A DNA stretch of 64,000 nt, from NCBI GenBank assembly GCA_028279515.1, contig JANQNQ010000009.1, forward strand, positions 62,001 through 126,000. The letters run 5' to 3'. Within the stretch, counting starts at the first letter, position 1. Each line of letters starts with the position of its first letter. Positions 8,827-17,423 of this stretch are shown piece by piece. The translations under genes and the position numbers were made by a program. The DNA is from Flavobacteriaceae bacterium. GTDB lineage: Bacteria > Bacteroidota > Bacteroidia > Flavobacteriales > Flavobacteriaceae. The notes under the pieces were generated by a model that searched no databases, was not told where the DNA came from, and saw only the letters and a list, made by a program, of their open reading frames with translations.

Positions 8827-9288
8827 TTAAAAAATTAAAAAGGTTGTTTTTATTTTATGAAGGGGCTGGTCTAAGAGCTTTGAGAAATCGAGCTGATAGA
8901 AGGGAAGAGCGGTCTTTCCTTTTCGGTAGGCCAACCTAAATTGTTTGTATTTATCTGGATAAAAGATGGTGCCTAAACCTATGACAGTAAATAGATAGAG
9001 GCTTCGTTTGCCATTGCCTAACAAGTAGTACTGCATACTGATCTCGTCTGGGACCGAAATGCCTGTGTTGGTCAACACATGAAACACGTCGTGGTCTTCG
9101 ATCTTGGGCTGTATGCTAAAGTCGTACTTGAGCAAAAAACATCCCAAATCATGACCTAAGCTTCCTATTGGTAATCTAAGCAGATCGCCAATGGACCAAG
9201 GCCAGGGTTCGGATCGCTTGAACCATTTCTGGTAAGGGATCTTGGTGAGTTCGTATAGGGTTTCCATAATGTGATCGCGCATGGTCAT
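8827..9288 (-). CDS. Coq4-like protein
   Basis: 153-aa protein that resembles the COQ4 family by its metal-binding motif HDVFHVL (residues 66-72), followed after a short spacer by an acidic residue (VPDEISMQYYLLGNG), and by the GDLLRLPIGSLGHDLG helix before it. Eukaryotic COQ4 acts in coenzyme Q biosynthesis, on the C1 of the ring. Flavobacteria use menaquinone, so that role is unlikely here and the function is open. It is translated just upstream of creD (4-base gap). The first ATG is used; ATGs at codons 3 and 8 are equally possible. No dyad like those before the regulator operon is seen upstream. Confidence 0.7.
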   Translation of the reverse strand: MTMRDHIMETLYELTKIPYQKWFKRSEPWPWSIGDLLRLPIGSLGHDLGCFLLKYDFSIQPKIEDHDVFHVLTNTGISVPDEISMQYYLLGNGKRSLYLFTVIGLGTIFYPDKYKQFRLAYRKGKTALPFYQLDFSKLLDQPLHKIKTTFLIF

Positions 9289-9326
9289 TGAATTAATGAG
9301 TTAATGATTGAATGGGTTAATGTCGT

Positions 9327-9412
9327 TCGGGTTCTGGGTGTTGGGTTTTAGGTGTTGATGTCATTCCTGCGAAGGCTTGTCATTCCTGCGAAGGCAGGAA
9401 TCTGTTTCTGAT
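9327..9412 (-). repeat. Dispersed repeat with tandem ATTCCTGCGAAGG units (inverted copy at 29944-30032)
   Basis: The stretch contains ATTCCTGCGAAGG twice (9363 and 9382 onward), the second forming a hairpin ATTCCTGC/GCAGGAAT. Its reverse complement matches 29950-30030 almost base for base over about 45 bases and more loosely over a further 35 (aacacc...acccagaacc). It fills most of the gap between the doxX-like gene and the Coq4-like gene. Confidence 0.85.
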
Positions 9413-9420
9413 TTTCATTT

Positions 9421-10125
9421 TCATTTATTTCTAAATTCCTCCAAACACTTTTCAAGGGACTTTCCTTCTTTGTGAATGCATTCACAGAAATCTATACAGG
9501 GCGTATCGTTTTCACTGGTGCATTGTTTTGCACAATCCGAAATTGTATTTCTCGGCAGTATCTCGTAAAAAAATTCTGTGTGTAGAATCACCGAAACTAC
9601 TACTGCGAATACACCAATGAAGAACTTGATTGGAAACTTCCTGGTCCGTTTCTCCTTTGGGGGTAATTGAGCCCTTGAAACCGTGTGATTAAACGGAAAT
9701 ATATTCTTGAATTTATGGTAGTCCCAGCATAGCAAATACAAGACGGCTAAAAGCATTAATGGGGAGGTGATCTGCGAACCATCGAACCGCACTGCAAGTG
9801 ATAAAATGCAAATGTTCAGGATGATTGGCAGATATATGAATGCACCAACGGTTATGGTCCTTGGGATGAGCAACAGTATGGCAGCCAACACTTGCATGAT
9901 TCCGACAAATGTGTAGTAATACCCTGTATGATGGAATGCTTCTAGGAAGTTTCCCATGGGATGATTTACCGCCAGCACCGTAAACCGTTCGCCAAGCACC
10001 TTTTGCATTCCTGAAGGGATAAAACCTGCTGCCAGGGCTATTCGACAAAAGATTGCAAAATAGCCGAGCCATATATTTTGCCTAGCCTGGTAATGTATTT
10101 TGTTGAGTGTTGTTGCTGTTTTCAT
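9421..10125 (-). CDS. DoxX family membrane protein with cysteine-rich tail
   Basis: 234-aa protein. The first 130 residues hold four hydrophobic segments of the DoxX family (IALAAGFIPSGMQKVLGERF, then QVLAAILLLIPRT). A fifth helix at about residues 165-185 is followed by an extracytoplasmic tail with six cysteines spaced C-x3-C-x8-C-x3-C-x-C-x11-C. DoxX proteins are linked to thiol homeostasis and redox control in some bacteria, and the tail may bind metal or form disulfides, but neither is shown. A dyad ACTTTG-N5-CAAAGT lies 22 bases upstream of the start, the same as before the regulator operon, so it is probably controlled by the neighbouring winged-helix protein. Confidence 0.75.
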   Translation of the reverse strand: MKTATTLNKIHYQARQNIWLGYFAIFCRIALAAGFIPSGMQKVLGERFTVLAVNHPMGNFLEAFHHTGYYYTFVGIMQVLAAILLLIPRTITVGAFIYLPIILNICILSLAVRFDGSQITSPLMLLAVLYLLCWDYHKFKNIFPFNHTVSRAQLPPKEKRTRKFPIKFFIGVFAVVVSVILHTEFFYEILPRNTISDCAKQCTSENDTPCIDFCECIHKEGKSLEKCLEEFRNK

Positions 10126-10146
10126 TTTATCAGTTTTAAGTGATAT

Positions 10147-10170
10147 AAAGTACTTTGAAATTCAAAGTTT
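10147..10170. promoter_or_regulatory. Operator-like dyad upstream of doxX-like gene
   Basis: AAAGTACTTTGAAATTCAAA continues to give the dyad ACTTTG-AAATT-CAAAGT (10152-10168). The same 22-base string with one change occurs at 11129-11150, before the operon that encodes the winged-helix regulator at 10189-10482. A shared dyad at both transcription units next to a regulator gene suggests an autoregulatory operator. Confidence 0.6.
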
Positions 10171-10188
10171 AAAGACAAAAAAATATAC

Positions 10189-10482
10189 TTATCGTTTGTT
10201 GATGAGCTTTTCGAGCGCATCGATATGTTTTTTAAATTCAGCTCTACCCAATGGGGTAGCGGCATATCTGGTGTTTGGTTTTCGGCCGATAAACTGTTTC
10301 TCGACCGAGATATATTCTACTTTTTCGAGCGCTTTGGCATGACTGGCCAAGTTACCGTCGGTGACATCCAACATCTCTTTCAGCATTTTGAAATCGGCAT
10401 ACTCGTTCACCATTAGGATCGACATAATACCGAGTCGGATCCGATGGTCAAATGCTTTGTTTATGTTGTTGATAATGCTCAT
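10189..10482 (-). CDS. Winged-helix DNA-binding regulator (HTH_34/ArsR-like)
   Basis: 97-aa protein that is essentially one winged-helix domain: IRLGIMSILMVNEYADFKML (helix 1-2), LDVTDGNLASHAKALEKVEY (recognition helix), then the wing with YISVEKQFIGRKPNTRYAATPLG cut by a GRKP turn, ending in a basic helix. This form is common in Bacteroidota next to membrane proteins of unknown function. It lies 33 bases downstream of a four- or five-helix membrane protein, with a dyad at the head of that operon and another before the doxX-like gene, so I infer that it controls both. The effector is unknown. Confidence 0.88.
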   Translation of the reverse strand: MSIINNINKAFDHRIRLGIMSILMVNEYADFKMLKEMLDVTDGNLASHAKALEKVEYISVEKQFIGRKPNTRYAATPLGRAEFKKHIDALEKLINKR

Positions 10483-10515
10483 AATCCTTCCGCGAAAGCG
10501 AAACCATTTAATGGG

Positions 10516-11124
10516 TTAATTTCGTTCGTGTTTAAAGTACATCAAACTTCCGTAAATAATATGTAAAAACCCAAAACCGATCACCCAAAGCCAGAATCCG
10601 TAGCCTGGAAACGCGGCACAAATGAGTCCGAGAATGATCTCGGCGAAACCTAAATAGCGTACGTGCCCAAGTGTGTATTTAGAGGCATTGATCAAGGCGA
10701 GACCGTAAAAGATCAACATTAAAGACCCTGTGAGCCCGTAATGATTGCTCCAAAGTTTGATTAGGATGTAGATTCCTCCTGTGACCAACGGAATCAAAAA
10801 ATTGACCACCAACCGTATGGATGAAGCATCCCACATTTTCTCTCCATTCTTTTTGGCCTTTCGAGCAGTCAAAAAGTACGCTGTGACCATACTAAAAAGG
10901 GCAATCAACGCCAGATCCAATAGTACTAAGTTGAAAATTTGCCCGTCAAGTATCAAATAGCCACGAGCACTGTTGGTGACCAACCAGTAGGCATAGGCGG
11001 CACCGATAAGGGCGTAGATTCCAGCCATGATGCCCGAGAGTCCGCTAAGGGAGATAAAGCGCGATGATTTGCTCATCATGTCTTTGATCTCGGTGATGTC
11101 TTTTAAATAGTCTTTTGATTCCAT
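10516..11124 (-). CDS. Hypothetical multi-pass membrane protein in regulator operon
   Basis: 202-aa protein with a short cytoplasmic N-terminal helix (MESKDYLKDITEIKDMMSKS) and about six hydrophobic segments. Proteins of this type are regularly found immediately upstream of the small winged-helix regulators of flavobacteria, but their role is not known. It may sense membrane state and feed back on the regulator; that is speculation. The ATG lies only five bases from the operator-like dyad, so the dyad overlaps the expected ribosome-entry or start region. Confidence 0.7.
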   Translation of the reverse strand: MESKDYLKDITEIKDMMSKSSRFISLSGLSGIMAGIYALIGAAYAYWLVTNSARGYLILDGQIFNLVLLDLALIALFSMVTAYFLTARKAKKNGEKMWDASSIRLVVNFLIPLVTGGIYILIKLWSNHYGLTGSLMLIFYGLALINASKYTLGHVRYLGFAEIILGLICAAFPGYGFWLWVIGFGFLHIIYGSLMYFKHERN

Positions 11125-11128
11125 ATTT

Positions 11129-11150
11129 AAAGTACTTTGAAATACAAAGT
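11129..11150. promoter_or_regulatory. Operator-like dyad upstream of regulator operon
   Basis: AAAGTACTTTGAAATACAAA plus GT gives ACTTTG-AAATA-CAAAGT with six-base perfect arms. It differs from the site at 10147-10168 by one base in the spacer. It ends five bases from the start codon of the membrane protein gene at 11124. Confidence 0.6.
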
Positions 11151-11175
11151 AAAATAAAATATCTGGAACCTACAA

Positions 11176-12153
11176 TTATTTTCTTGTGATTACTTTGAAC
11201 TGGAGAATTCCTTCCCCTTCATCGTAAATGGTTAGGACGAGATTTCCTCTATGGTTCACAGGGATTTCAAGCAGGTACCGCCCTTCATTTTCCTTAAGGA
11301 AGGCTTTATTGGAAAATGTGTCTTGGTCGAATGCGTAGAAGTATATTTTTTCGATATTCCCATTGATGAAAGGAATAGTGATTACATCTCCCGTCTTACA
11401 TAATATGATTCCGTTACTATTTGGTTCAAGGGAGATATTACTGCTGAAAAACGCTCCGAAGACAATAGGCAATTTAGAAAAATCTTTCTTAGAAATTGGA
11501 TAATCCAGAAGCTGCCATTTTTCTTCTTTAGGAAAGTGACTTAAGATCAGACCCTTGGGTTGAATGAAATAGTAATTTTCATCTAAATCAAAGGTAAAAG
11601 TGCTGTCTGGAGTATCTGAATGACCAGCAGCCCATGTAACATCTATAAGTTTCCATTCATTGTCAATATTGACAGCATTCCATGCATGATTGGTAGTAGT
11701 AAGTCTCTTTCCAATTTCGCTTACATCGTTTTTAGCATACCCTTCAATGACCACACATTCTATTTCCATGGCTTCACAAACAAATCGCATTAGCTGCGAA
11801 TATCCCTCGCAAACGCCTTTTTTTCTTTGCAAAGCTCGTTCTGCATATTCTCTGTTCAACTGATACAGATATTCCTTTTCATTTCCATCATATGGTATAC
11901 GAATGGATTCATATCCGTTTGTACCATTTCGAAATGATTCGTTATCGTAAGCAATGTGTGTAGAGATCCAGTAGAATGCAGCACGAACCTTGTCTTTGTT
12001 ATCTGAAAAGTCCTTTTCAATACGGTTAGCCAATCGTTCAATTGAACCAAAACTTTTTGGGTATTTTTTGACCTTGTTATCTACATACTCATAATTATTT
12101 GAGATTGCCAAAAAAGGAACGCACAAGAAAAGGAAAAACAATCTTAAAGTCAT
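11176..12153 (-). CDS. Secreted transglutaminase-like protein
   Basis: 325-aa protein with an N-terminal signal peptide (LRLFFLFLCVPFLAISN). The transglutaminase core (about residues 55-185) shows the full triad: cysteine in KKGVCEGYS, histidine in TTNHAWNAV and aspartate in LIDVTWAAG. The C-terminal 120 residues are beta-rich and unassigned (possible immunoglobulin-like domain). Bacterial proteins of this class act as proteases or peptide cross-linkers in the periplasm; substrate is unknown. It is monocistronic by its spacing, with 51 bases to the next operon. Confidence 0.85.
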   Translation of the reverse strand: MTLRLFFLFLCVPFLAISNNYEYVDNKVKKYPKSFGSIERLANRIEKDFSDNKDKVRAAFYWISTHIAYDNESFRNGTNGYESIRIPYDGNEKEYLYQLNREYAERALQRKKGVCEGYSQLMRFVCEAMEIECVVIEGYAKNDVSEIGKRLTTTNHAWNAVNIDNEWKLIDVTWAAGHSDTPDSTFTFDLDENYYFIQPKGLILSHFPKEEKWQLLDYPISKKDFSKLPIVFGAFFSSNISLEPNSNGIILCKTGDVITIPFINGNIEKIYFYAFDQDTFSNKAFLKENEGRYLLEIPVNHRGNLVLTIYDEGEGILQFKVITRK

Positions 12154-12220
12154 ATCAGGTTTAACTCAAAAATAATACCAGTGTTTACGCAAACATAATC
12201 GAAATTAATATTTTTATAAA

Positions 12221-12580
12221 ATGAACCCCGCGCTCGACTATATCCTTACAAGAGAAGAACCGTATCGGTCTATGTTACTGCATTTACAGGCCGTAGTTGA
12301 AGGAACCCTTTCTGATGTTGAGCTTAAATACAAGTATAAGATTCCTTTTTATTATATAGACGGAAAGCCTTTTTGCTATTTGAATCAAAGTAAGGACTAT
12401 GTAGATGTAGGCTTTTGGAATGCCGCCCATTTGACAGCACATTTAGAGAAAATGACCACCGCTGGAAGGAAGACGATGCGCTCGCTTCGCTATACTTCGC
12501 TGGAAGCGATTGACAACAAAATTCTTATTGATGTCTTGCAAGATGCCTATACGGTAAAGGGAAAAGGCTTTTACAAGTAA
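12221..12580 (+). CDS. DUF1801 family protein
   Basis: 119-aa cytoplasmic protein of the DUF1801 (YdhG/YjhX-like) fold. Family features include LKYKYKIPFYYIDGKPFCYL (residues about 35-55) with its IPFYY core, followed by VDVGFW. The function of the family is not established. It is a single plus-strand gene between two minus-strand units and is convergent with the acetyltransferase gene two bases downstream. Confidence 0.8.
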   Translation: MNPALDYILTREEPYRSMLLHLQAVVEGTLSDVELKYKYKIPFYYIDGKPFCYLNQSKDYVDVGFWNAAHLTAHLEKMTTAGRKTMRSLRYTSLEAIDNKILIDVLQDAYTVKGKGFYK

Positions 12581-12582
12581 AC

Positions 12583-13050
12583 TTATTGCAACTTTTTGGT
12601 GACGATATAATTCTCGAAGATCAATCCTTTGAACTCTTTTTGTTGTTTTCTGACAATTTCAAACCCGTGTTTTTCAAAAAAGGGGAGCGCTGTAATACTG
12701 ACATCTGAATCCATTTGGTCATGCCCGTTTTCGCGTACCTTTTCTTCAAAGTGCTTTAGAAAGAGGGTCGCCAGTCCCTTTCCTTGATGATCCTTGTGGA
12801 TATAGAGTCCGTCAAAATAGTTGCCATTGCTCAAATAGGCCCAGCCTGTGACTTGATCATTTTCTTCGGTCACCACAAAGTAATGCTCGTCGATGCGATC
12901 CAACCACTTTTGAATGTCATCGCCACCAGAAACCCATAAAGCGATCTGCTCCGGACTGTAATCTTTTGCATTGACCGTTTGGATGGTTTCTTTAAAAATG
13001 GTGGTAATCGCCGTCACGTCGTTGTGATTGGCTTTTCGAATATTTATCAT
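12583..13050 (-). CDS. GNAT family N-acetyltransferase
   Basis: 155-aa GCN5-related acetyltransferase. The acetyl-CoA loop is YIHKDHQGKGLATLFL (about residues 91-106), preceded by beta4 GWAYLSNGNYFDGL and followed by a C-terminal EKHGFEIVRKQ strand. The substrate is not predictable. It starts 13 bases downstream of kdsA on the same strand and is likely co-transcribed with it. Confidence 0.9.
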   Translation of the reverse strand: MINIRKANHNDVTAITTIFKETIQTVNAKDYSPEQIALWVSGGDDIQKWLDRIDEHYFVVTEENDQVTGWAYLSNGNYFDGLYIHKDHQGKGLATLFLKHFEEKVRENGHDQMDSDVSITALPFFEKHGFEIVRKQQKEFKGLIFENYIVTKKLQ

Positions 13051-13063
13051 GTATCGATACTCT

Positions 13064-13885
13064 TTAAGAGAGTCCGTTGATGGTCTTTCTGATGGCTACA
13101 AGGTTGCTTAGCAAACCTTCTAGCAATGACAGGTCTAACATGTTGGCGCCGTCTGACTTTGCATTGGCTGGATCGAAATGCGTTTCCATAAAGAGTCCGT
13201 CAACACCTGCTGCGATGCCTGCTCTCGAGATGGTCTCGATCATTTCGGGTCTTCCGCCGGTTACGCCCGAAGATTGATTGGGTTGTTGTAGTGAATGTGT
13301 TACATCCAAGATGGTCGGCGCAAATTGCTTCATGGTTGGAATTCCTCTAAAATCAACGATCATGTCTTGATATCCAAACATAGTACCACGATCGGTGATC
13401 CACGCCAAGTCATTTCCTGAATCCTTCACCTTTTGCACTGCATGTTGCATCGCTTCCGGACTCATGAATTGTCCCTTTTTCAGGTTGACGACTTTTCCGG
13501 TTTTTGCTGCGGCAACTACCAAATCCGTCTGTCTTACCAAGAAGGCAGGAATCTGAAGTACATCGACATATTCGGCGGCTTTGTAGGCATCTTCCACTTC
13601 GTGAATATCAGTCACTGTTGGCACATCAAAAGTTTCCGAAACTTTGCGCAAGATCTTCAGCGCCTTTTCATCGCCAATTCCGGTGAAACTATCGATACGG
13701 CTTCGATTCGCCTTTTTAAAGCTTCCTTTAAATACTAGCGGAATTTGAAGTTTATCAGTAATCGCCACTACTTTTTCGGCAATTCGCAATGCCATGTCCT
13801 CGCCCTCTATGGCACAAGGCCCGGCCAATAAGAAGAAGTTGCCTGAATCGGTATGTTTTAGCTTAGGAACGTCCTGTAGTTTCAT
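13064..13885 (-). CDS. kdsA: 3-deoxy-8-phosphooctulonate (KDO-8-P) synthase
   Basis: 273-aa class I aldolase-like enzyme that condenses phosphoenolpyruvate with arabinose 5-phosphate to KDO-8-phosphate, the first committed step of the KDO of lipopolysaccharide inner core. Characteristic stretches are FLLAGPCAIEGEDMALRIAE near the N-terminus, FKGSFKKANRSRIDSFTG, TDIHEVEDAYKAAEYVDVLQ and DVTHSLQQPNQSSGVTGGRP. I use the ATG at 13885 (MKLQDVP), seven codons inside the longest frame, because it gives the family length and begins at the conserved region. Confidence 0.95.
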   Translation of the reverse strand: MKLQDVPKLKHTDSGNFFLLAGPCAIEGEDMALRIAEKVVAITDKLQIPLVFKGSFKKANRSRIDSFTGIGDEKALKILRKVSETFDVPTVTDIHEVEDAYKAAEYVDVLQIPAFLVRQTDLVVAAAKTGKVVNLKKGQFMSPEAMQHAVQKVKDSGNDLAWITDRGTMFGYQDMIVDFRGIPTMKQFAPTILDVTHSLQQPNQSSGVTGGRPEMIETISRAGIAAGVDGLFMETHFDPANAKSDGANMLDLSLLEGLLSNLVAIRKTINGLS

Positions 13886-13973
13886 CGATGTTTGTTTAAG
13901 GCGCAAAATTAAGGATTAATTGTGGCAATGTGGCAATGTGACAATTTAAAAATGTAGCAATGGTAGCTGTTTG

Positions 13974-14354
13974 CTAGTCATACCAAATTTCATATTTATC
14001 GACCTGGCCATCTTTCAACCATATCAGTAGCCATTCGCTATCGATTCCTAAACCTCTTTCAGGGCCAAGATAATAGACCATATCTCTTCCATTTTCTTTG
14101 AAATACACAGGTTCTTTTTCTGGTGCGCCCAATAGGTTTAGCAATTCGGTTTGTGTTAAGGTATCTAGTACTTTAGATTCAACTAGGTCATCTACGAGCT
14201 CTACGCGAATATCTTTTTCTTTTTTCCATTCTTCAGCATTAAAAGCCCTGGGTTCAAAAGAGTCAGAAAAAATAGAGAGTAAAAACAGATACGCTAGAAT
14301 ACCTAAAGCGGTAAGAAACCCCATAAAGATCAATATTATTTTTTTAATGCTCAT
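13974..14354 (-). CDS. Hypothetical membrane-anchored protein
   Basis: 126-aa protein with one N-terminal transmembrane segment (IILIFMGFLTALGILAYLFL) and a soluble domain whose pattern (LTQTELLNLLGAPEKEP ... YYLGPERGLGIDSEWLLIWL) resembles SmpA/BamE-type small folds, where a helix-turn element LLGAP precedes beta strands. The resemblance is weak and no function is assigned. The start at 14354 is preferred over 14393, because the signal anchor then begins directly. Confidence 0.6.
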   Translation of the reverse strand: MSIKKIILIFMGFLTALGILAYLFLLSIFSDSFEPRAFNAEEWKKEKDIRVELVDDLVESKVLDTLTQTELLNLLGAPEKEPVYFKENGRDMVYYLGPERGLGIDSEWLLIWLKDGQVDKYEIWYD

Positions 14355-14458
14355 GTTGTGTTTCTGTCTTGTTTGATTGAAAGAGTTGGCCATTATTTTA
14401 TTTTCACAAGAGTGGAGTGAACTGGTGATAGTAATTTAGGCTATCATTTCGCAGAAGT

Positions 14459-14878
14459 TTATTTTTCAATTCCTCTTAAAATTTCCAATCGGTTTTTAGG
14501 CGCGTTTGGCGATAAAAAGTCAGGAATCGTATTTTCGGTTCTTTTTGGTCGAGTCAGAAATTCTACAGGCCATTCAGCTAGTCGGTTTTCTTTCACATGA
14601 ATATATTTTCCAGTTTCAGGTTCATCAATATATTCTTTCTGTAAAATCAAGGCAATGGGTTCTTCCGCTCCGTCCGTCAATTTAGAAAAATCGAGAGCTT
14701 CCTGATAATCCCCAAAAACATAGTAATAGTCATTGCCATCTTCTATATCTTCCGCACCATTTTCTGGGTGACACCAAACTCGATATTCTAGAACGTCATC
14801 CCATACATATCCTCCGCCGGCTTTTACAAGGGCGGGATAATTTCCAATTTCGTTTTTGTCTTTGACTTCTGGGTACAT
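14459..14878 (-). CDS. Conserved hypothetical protein
   Basis: 139-aa acidic soluble protein without signal or membrane segment. It contains VWDDVLEYRVWCHPENGAED (residues about 26-45) and DYYYVFGDYQEALDFS, a combination I recall from a widespread uncharacterised family sometimes fused to acetyltransferases; I cannot assign a function. The C-terminal part (WPVEFLTRPKRTENTIPDFL) is also family-typical. It stands alone with about 65 bases to the next gene downstream. Confidence 0.65.
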   Translation of the reverse strand: MYPEVKDKNEIGNYPALVKAGGGYVWDDVLEYRVWCHPENGAEDIEDGNDYYYVFGDYQEALDFSKLTDGAEEPIALILQKEYIDEPETGKYIHVKENRLAEWPVEFLTRPKRTENTIPDFLSPNAPKNRLEILRGIEK

Positions 14879-15073
14879 AATTCAAAATTGCGTGTGACTA
14901 GCTTATCCCAACAAGTTAAAAATAATAAACCGATCACCATTCAATATTGCATTGTTGACGTATTTTTCACCAACAACTTTAGCCTTAACAATAGAACAAC
15001 CCTTAGCTCTTATAGAGCTACGGATTGTGTAGACAATCATTAAGGCATTAACACTTAAAAAATTATTTGGGTC

Positions 15074-15427
15074 CTACTTCGATTTTACGACATTTCCATG
15101 GTACAGGGCGGTTAACAAGAAATTGAGCAATACCATACCGCCAAAGAGCAAAATAGGCCTTTTGGCAGCCGAGCTCAATTCGACCACACCTACGGCGTAC
15201 GAAATGGCTAAAAACGCATAAAAAAGTAAGAGATAGACAAAAGTTTTGTCCAGAACAGAGTTCAGGCTTTTTGTCGGTTTAAAAAGTTGGTGCATCAAGG
15301 GAATGACCGGAACCAAAATAGGGTAGGCCAGCAATCCCAGATGTCTGTTCACTAAGGTAAACCATATGGCGATGACCACAATGGAATACACGTATAGTGC
15401 TTTAGGTTGTAATGATAGAGTTTTCAT
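15074..15427 (-). CDS. Hypothetical small membrane protein
   Basis: 117-aa protein with four hydrophobic segments (about residues 10-28, 30-48, 62-85 and 90-110) and charged ends; no family recognised. I use the ATG at 15427 (MKTLSLQPK) rather than the 18-codon longer start at 15481. It is divergent from typA, with about 155 bases between starts. Confidence 0.55.
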   Translation of the reverse strand: MKTLSLQPKALYVYSIVVIAIWFTLVNRHLGLLAYPILVPVIPLMHQLFKPTKSLNSVLDKTFVYLLLFYAFLAISYAVGVVELSSAAKRPILLFGGMVLLNFLLTALYHGNVVKSK

Positions 15428-15552
15428 GTAGGGAGCTTTTTCATAAAAAAACGAAAATCTTTTGGTAAAAGTATGCATCACTTCAACTTTAATATATAAT
15501 TAACTTAATCTCAAAACGGTGCAGTAAACCAATTTTGTATTGAAATAAAACG

Positions 15553-15560
15553 TACCTTTG
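15553..15560 (+). promoter_or_regulatory. -7 element of typA promoter (TACCTTTG)
   Basis: TACCTTTG matches the Bacteroidota -7 consensus TAnnTTTG and lies 23 bases before the typA start. A TTG at 15535-15537 leaves a spacer of 15, shorter than usual, so the -33 box is uncertain. Confidence 0.55.
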
Positions 15561-15583
15561 CGGCCTTAAAATCAAAGCCATAC

Positions 15584-17389
15584 ATGAGCTCAATAAAGAA
15601 CATTGCGATCATCGCCCACGTAGACCACGGAAAGACCACGTTGGTGGACAAGATCATGCACCATTGCGAATTGTTTAGAGAGAACCAAGAGACAGGAGAA
15701 CTGATTCTGGACAATAACGATCTTGAAAGAGAACGAGGTATTACCATTCTTTCCAAAAACGTTTCTGTGAACTACAAAGGAACAAAGATCAACATCATCG
15801 ACACTCCTGGTCACGCCGACTTTGGTGGTGAAGTTGAACGTGTGCTGAATATGGCAGACGGCGTACTCCTTTTGGTAGACGCGTTCGAAGGTCCGATGCC
15901 GCAAACGCGTTTTGTACTTCAAAAGGCGATCGATATGAAGTTGAAGCCGATCGTTGTTGTAAACAAAGTAGACAAAGAAAACTGTACACCTGATGAGGTG
16001 CATGAGGCGGTTTTTGATCTAATGTTCGAGTTAGGTGCCGAAGAATGGCAGCTTGATTTTCCGACCGTATATGGTTCGGCTAAGAACAACTGGATGTCTG
16101 ACGACCATAACAACCCAACAACCAACATCGAACCTTTGTTGGATATGGTGGTTGAGCATATCCCTTCACCTAAGGTGGAAGAAGGGTCAACTCAGATGTT
16201 GATCACGTCGTTAGATTATTCTTCGTTTACAGGTCGAATCGCCATCGGAAGACTACAACGTGGCACCCTGAAAGCTGGGATGAACGTAAGTTTGGTAAAA
16301 CGCGACGGAAGCATCGCAAAATCAAAAATAAAAGAACTGAACGTATTTGACGGATTGGGCAGAAAGAAGGTCGATGAAGTACAAGCTGGTGACATCTGTG
16401 CCATTGGCGGACTCGAAGGGTTTGAGATCGGGGATACCATCGCCGATTTCGAAAATCCGGAAGGATTACCGACAATCGCCATCGATGAGCCAACAATGAG
16501 CATGTTGTTCACGATCAACGATTCTCCTTTCTTCGGAAAAGATGGAAAGTTCGTGACCTCACGTCACATCAAAGAGCGTTTAGAGAAAGAATTGGAAAAG
16601 AACTTGGCATTGCGTGTCGAAGCGACCGATTCTGCCGATAAGTTTATGGTATTTGGTCGTGGCGTATTGCACCTTTCGGTATTGATCGAGACCATGCGTC
16701 GTGAAGGCTACGAATTACAGATTGGACAACCACAGGTGATCATCAAAGAGATTGATGGCGTACAATGCGAACCGATTGAAGAGTTGACGATCGACCTTCC
16801 TGAAACGGTTTCTGGTAAGGCCATTGAAATGGTAACCACTCGAAAAGGTGAAATGCTAAGCATGGAGCCGAAAGGTGACCGTATGGTATGTGAATTTATG
16901 ATTCCATCACGAGGAATCATCGGTTTGCGTAACCAATTGTTGACCGCCACTGCAGGAGAAGCGATCATGAACCATCGATTCAAGGAATTCCAACCGTATA
17001 AAGGAGATATCTCTGGAAGAAACAACGGCTCGTTGATCTCTATGGAAAAAGGAACCGCAATTCCTTATTCGTTAGATAAGCTGCAAGAAAGAGGAAAGTT
17101 CTTCATCAACCCAGGAGAAGAAGTATACACCGGACAGGTAATCGGTGAAAACTCTCGTGGGGACGATATGGTGGTGAATGTAACAAAAACTAAGAAGCTC
17201 TCTAATGTACGTTCGGCGGGTGCAGATGATAAAGTGAAATTAGCACCACCGATCAAGTTTACGTTGGAAGAAGCCTTAGAATACATTCAAAAAGACGAAT
17301 ACGTCGAAGTGACACCAAACGCCTTGCGTCTCAGAAAGATCTATCTGGACGAAAACGAACGCAAGCGTATGGAAAAGCAACTGTCGTAA
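15584..17389 (+). CDS. typA: Ribosome-associated GTPase TypA/BipA
   Basis: 601-aa translational GTPase related to EF-G, involved in ribosome assembly and stress or cold adaptation. G1 is [14 protein letters not shown] (residues 10-23), G2 lies in [12 protein letters not shown]3 is [17 protein letters not shown]4 is NKVDKEN. Domains II, III, V and the BipA-specific C-terminal domain follow (for example [17 protein letters not shown] and [17 protein letters not shown]). Length is normal for the family. The downstream gene is 34 bases away on the same strand. Confidence 0.97.
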   Translation: MSSIKNIAIIAHVDHGKTTLVDKIMHHCELFRENQETGELILDNNDLERERGITILSKNVSVNYKGTKINIIDTPGHADFGGEVERVLNMADGVLLLVDAFEGPMPQTRFVLQKAIDMKLKPIVVVNKVDKENCTPDEVHEAVFDLMFELGAEEWQLDFPTVYGSAKNNWMSDDHNNPTTNIEPLLDMVVEHIPSPKVEEGSTQMLITSLDYSSFTGRIAIGRLQRGTLKAGMNVSLVKRDGSIAKSKIKELNVFDGLGRKKVDEVQAGDICAIGGLEGFEIGDTIADFENPEGLPTIAIDEPTMSMLFTINDSPFFGKDGKFVTSRHIKERLEKELEKNLALRVEATDSADKFMVFGRGVLHLSVLIETMRREGYELQIGQPQVIIKEIDGVQCEPIEELTIDLPETVSGKAIEMVTTRKGEMLSMEPKGDRMVCEFMIPSRGIIGLRNQLLTATAGEAIMNHRFKEFQPYKGDISGRNNGSLISMEKGTAIPYSLDKLQERGKFFINPGEEVYTGQVIGENSRGDDMVVNVTKTKKLSNVRSAGADDKVKLAPPIKFTLEEALEYIQKDEYVEVTPNALRLRKIYLDENERKRMEKQLS

Positions 17390-17423
17390 GCAGTCAAAAC
17401 TAAACTAATTTAAATCCCTACAA

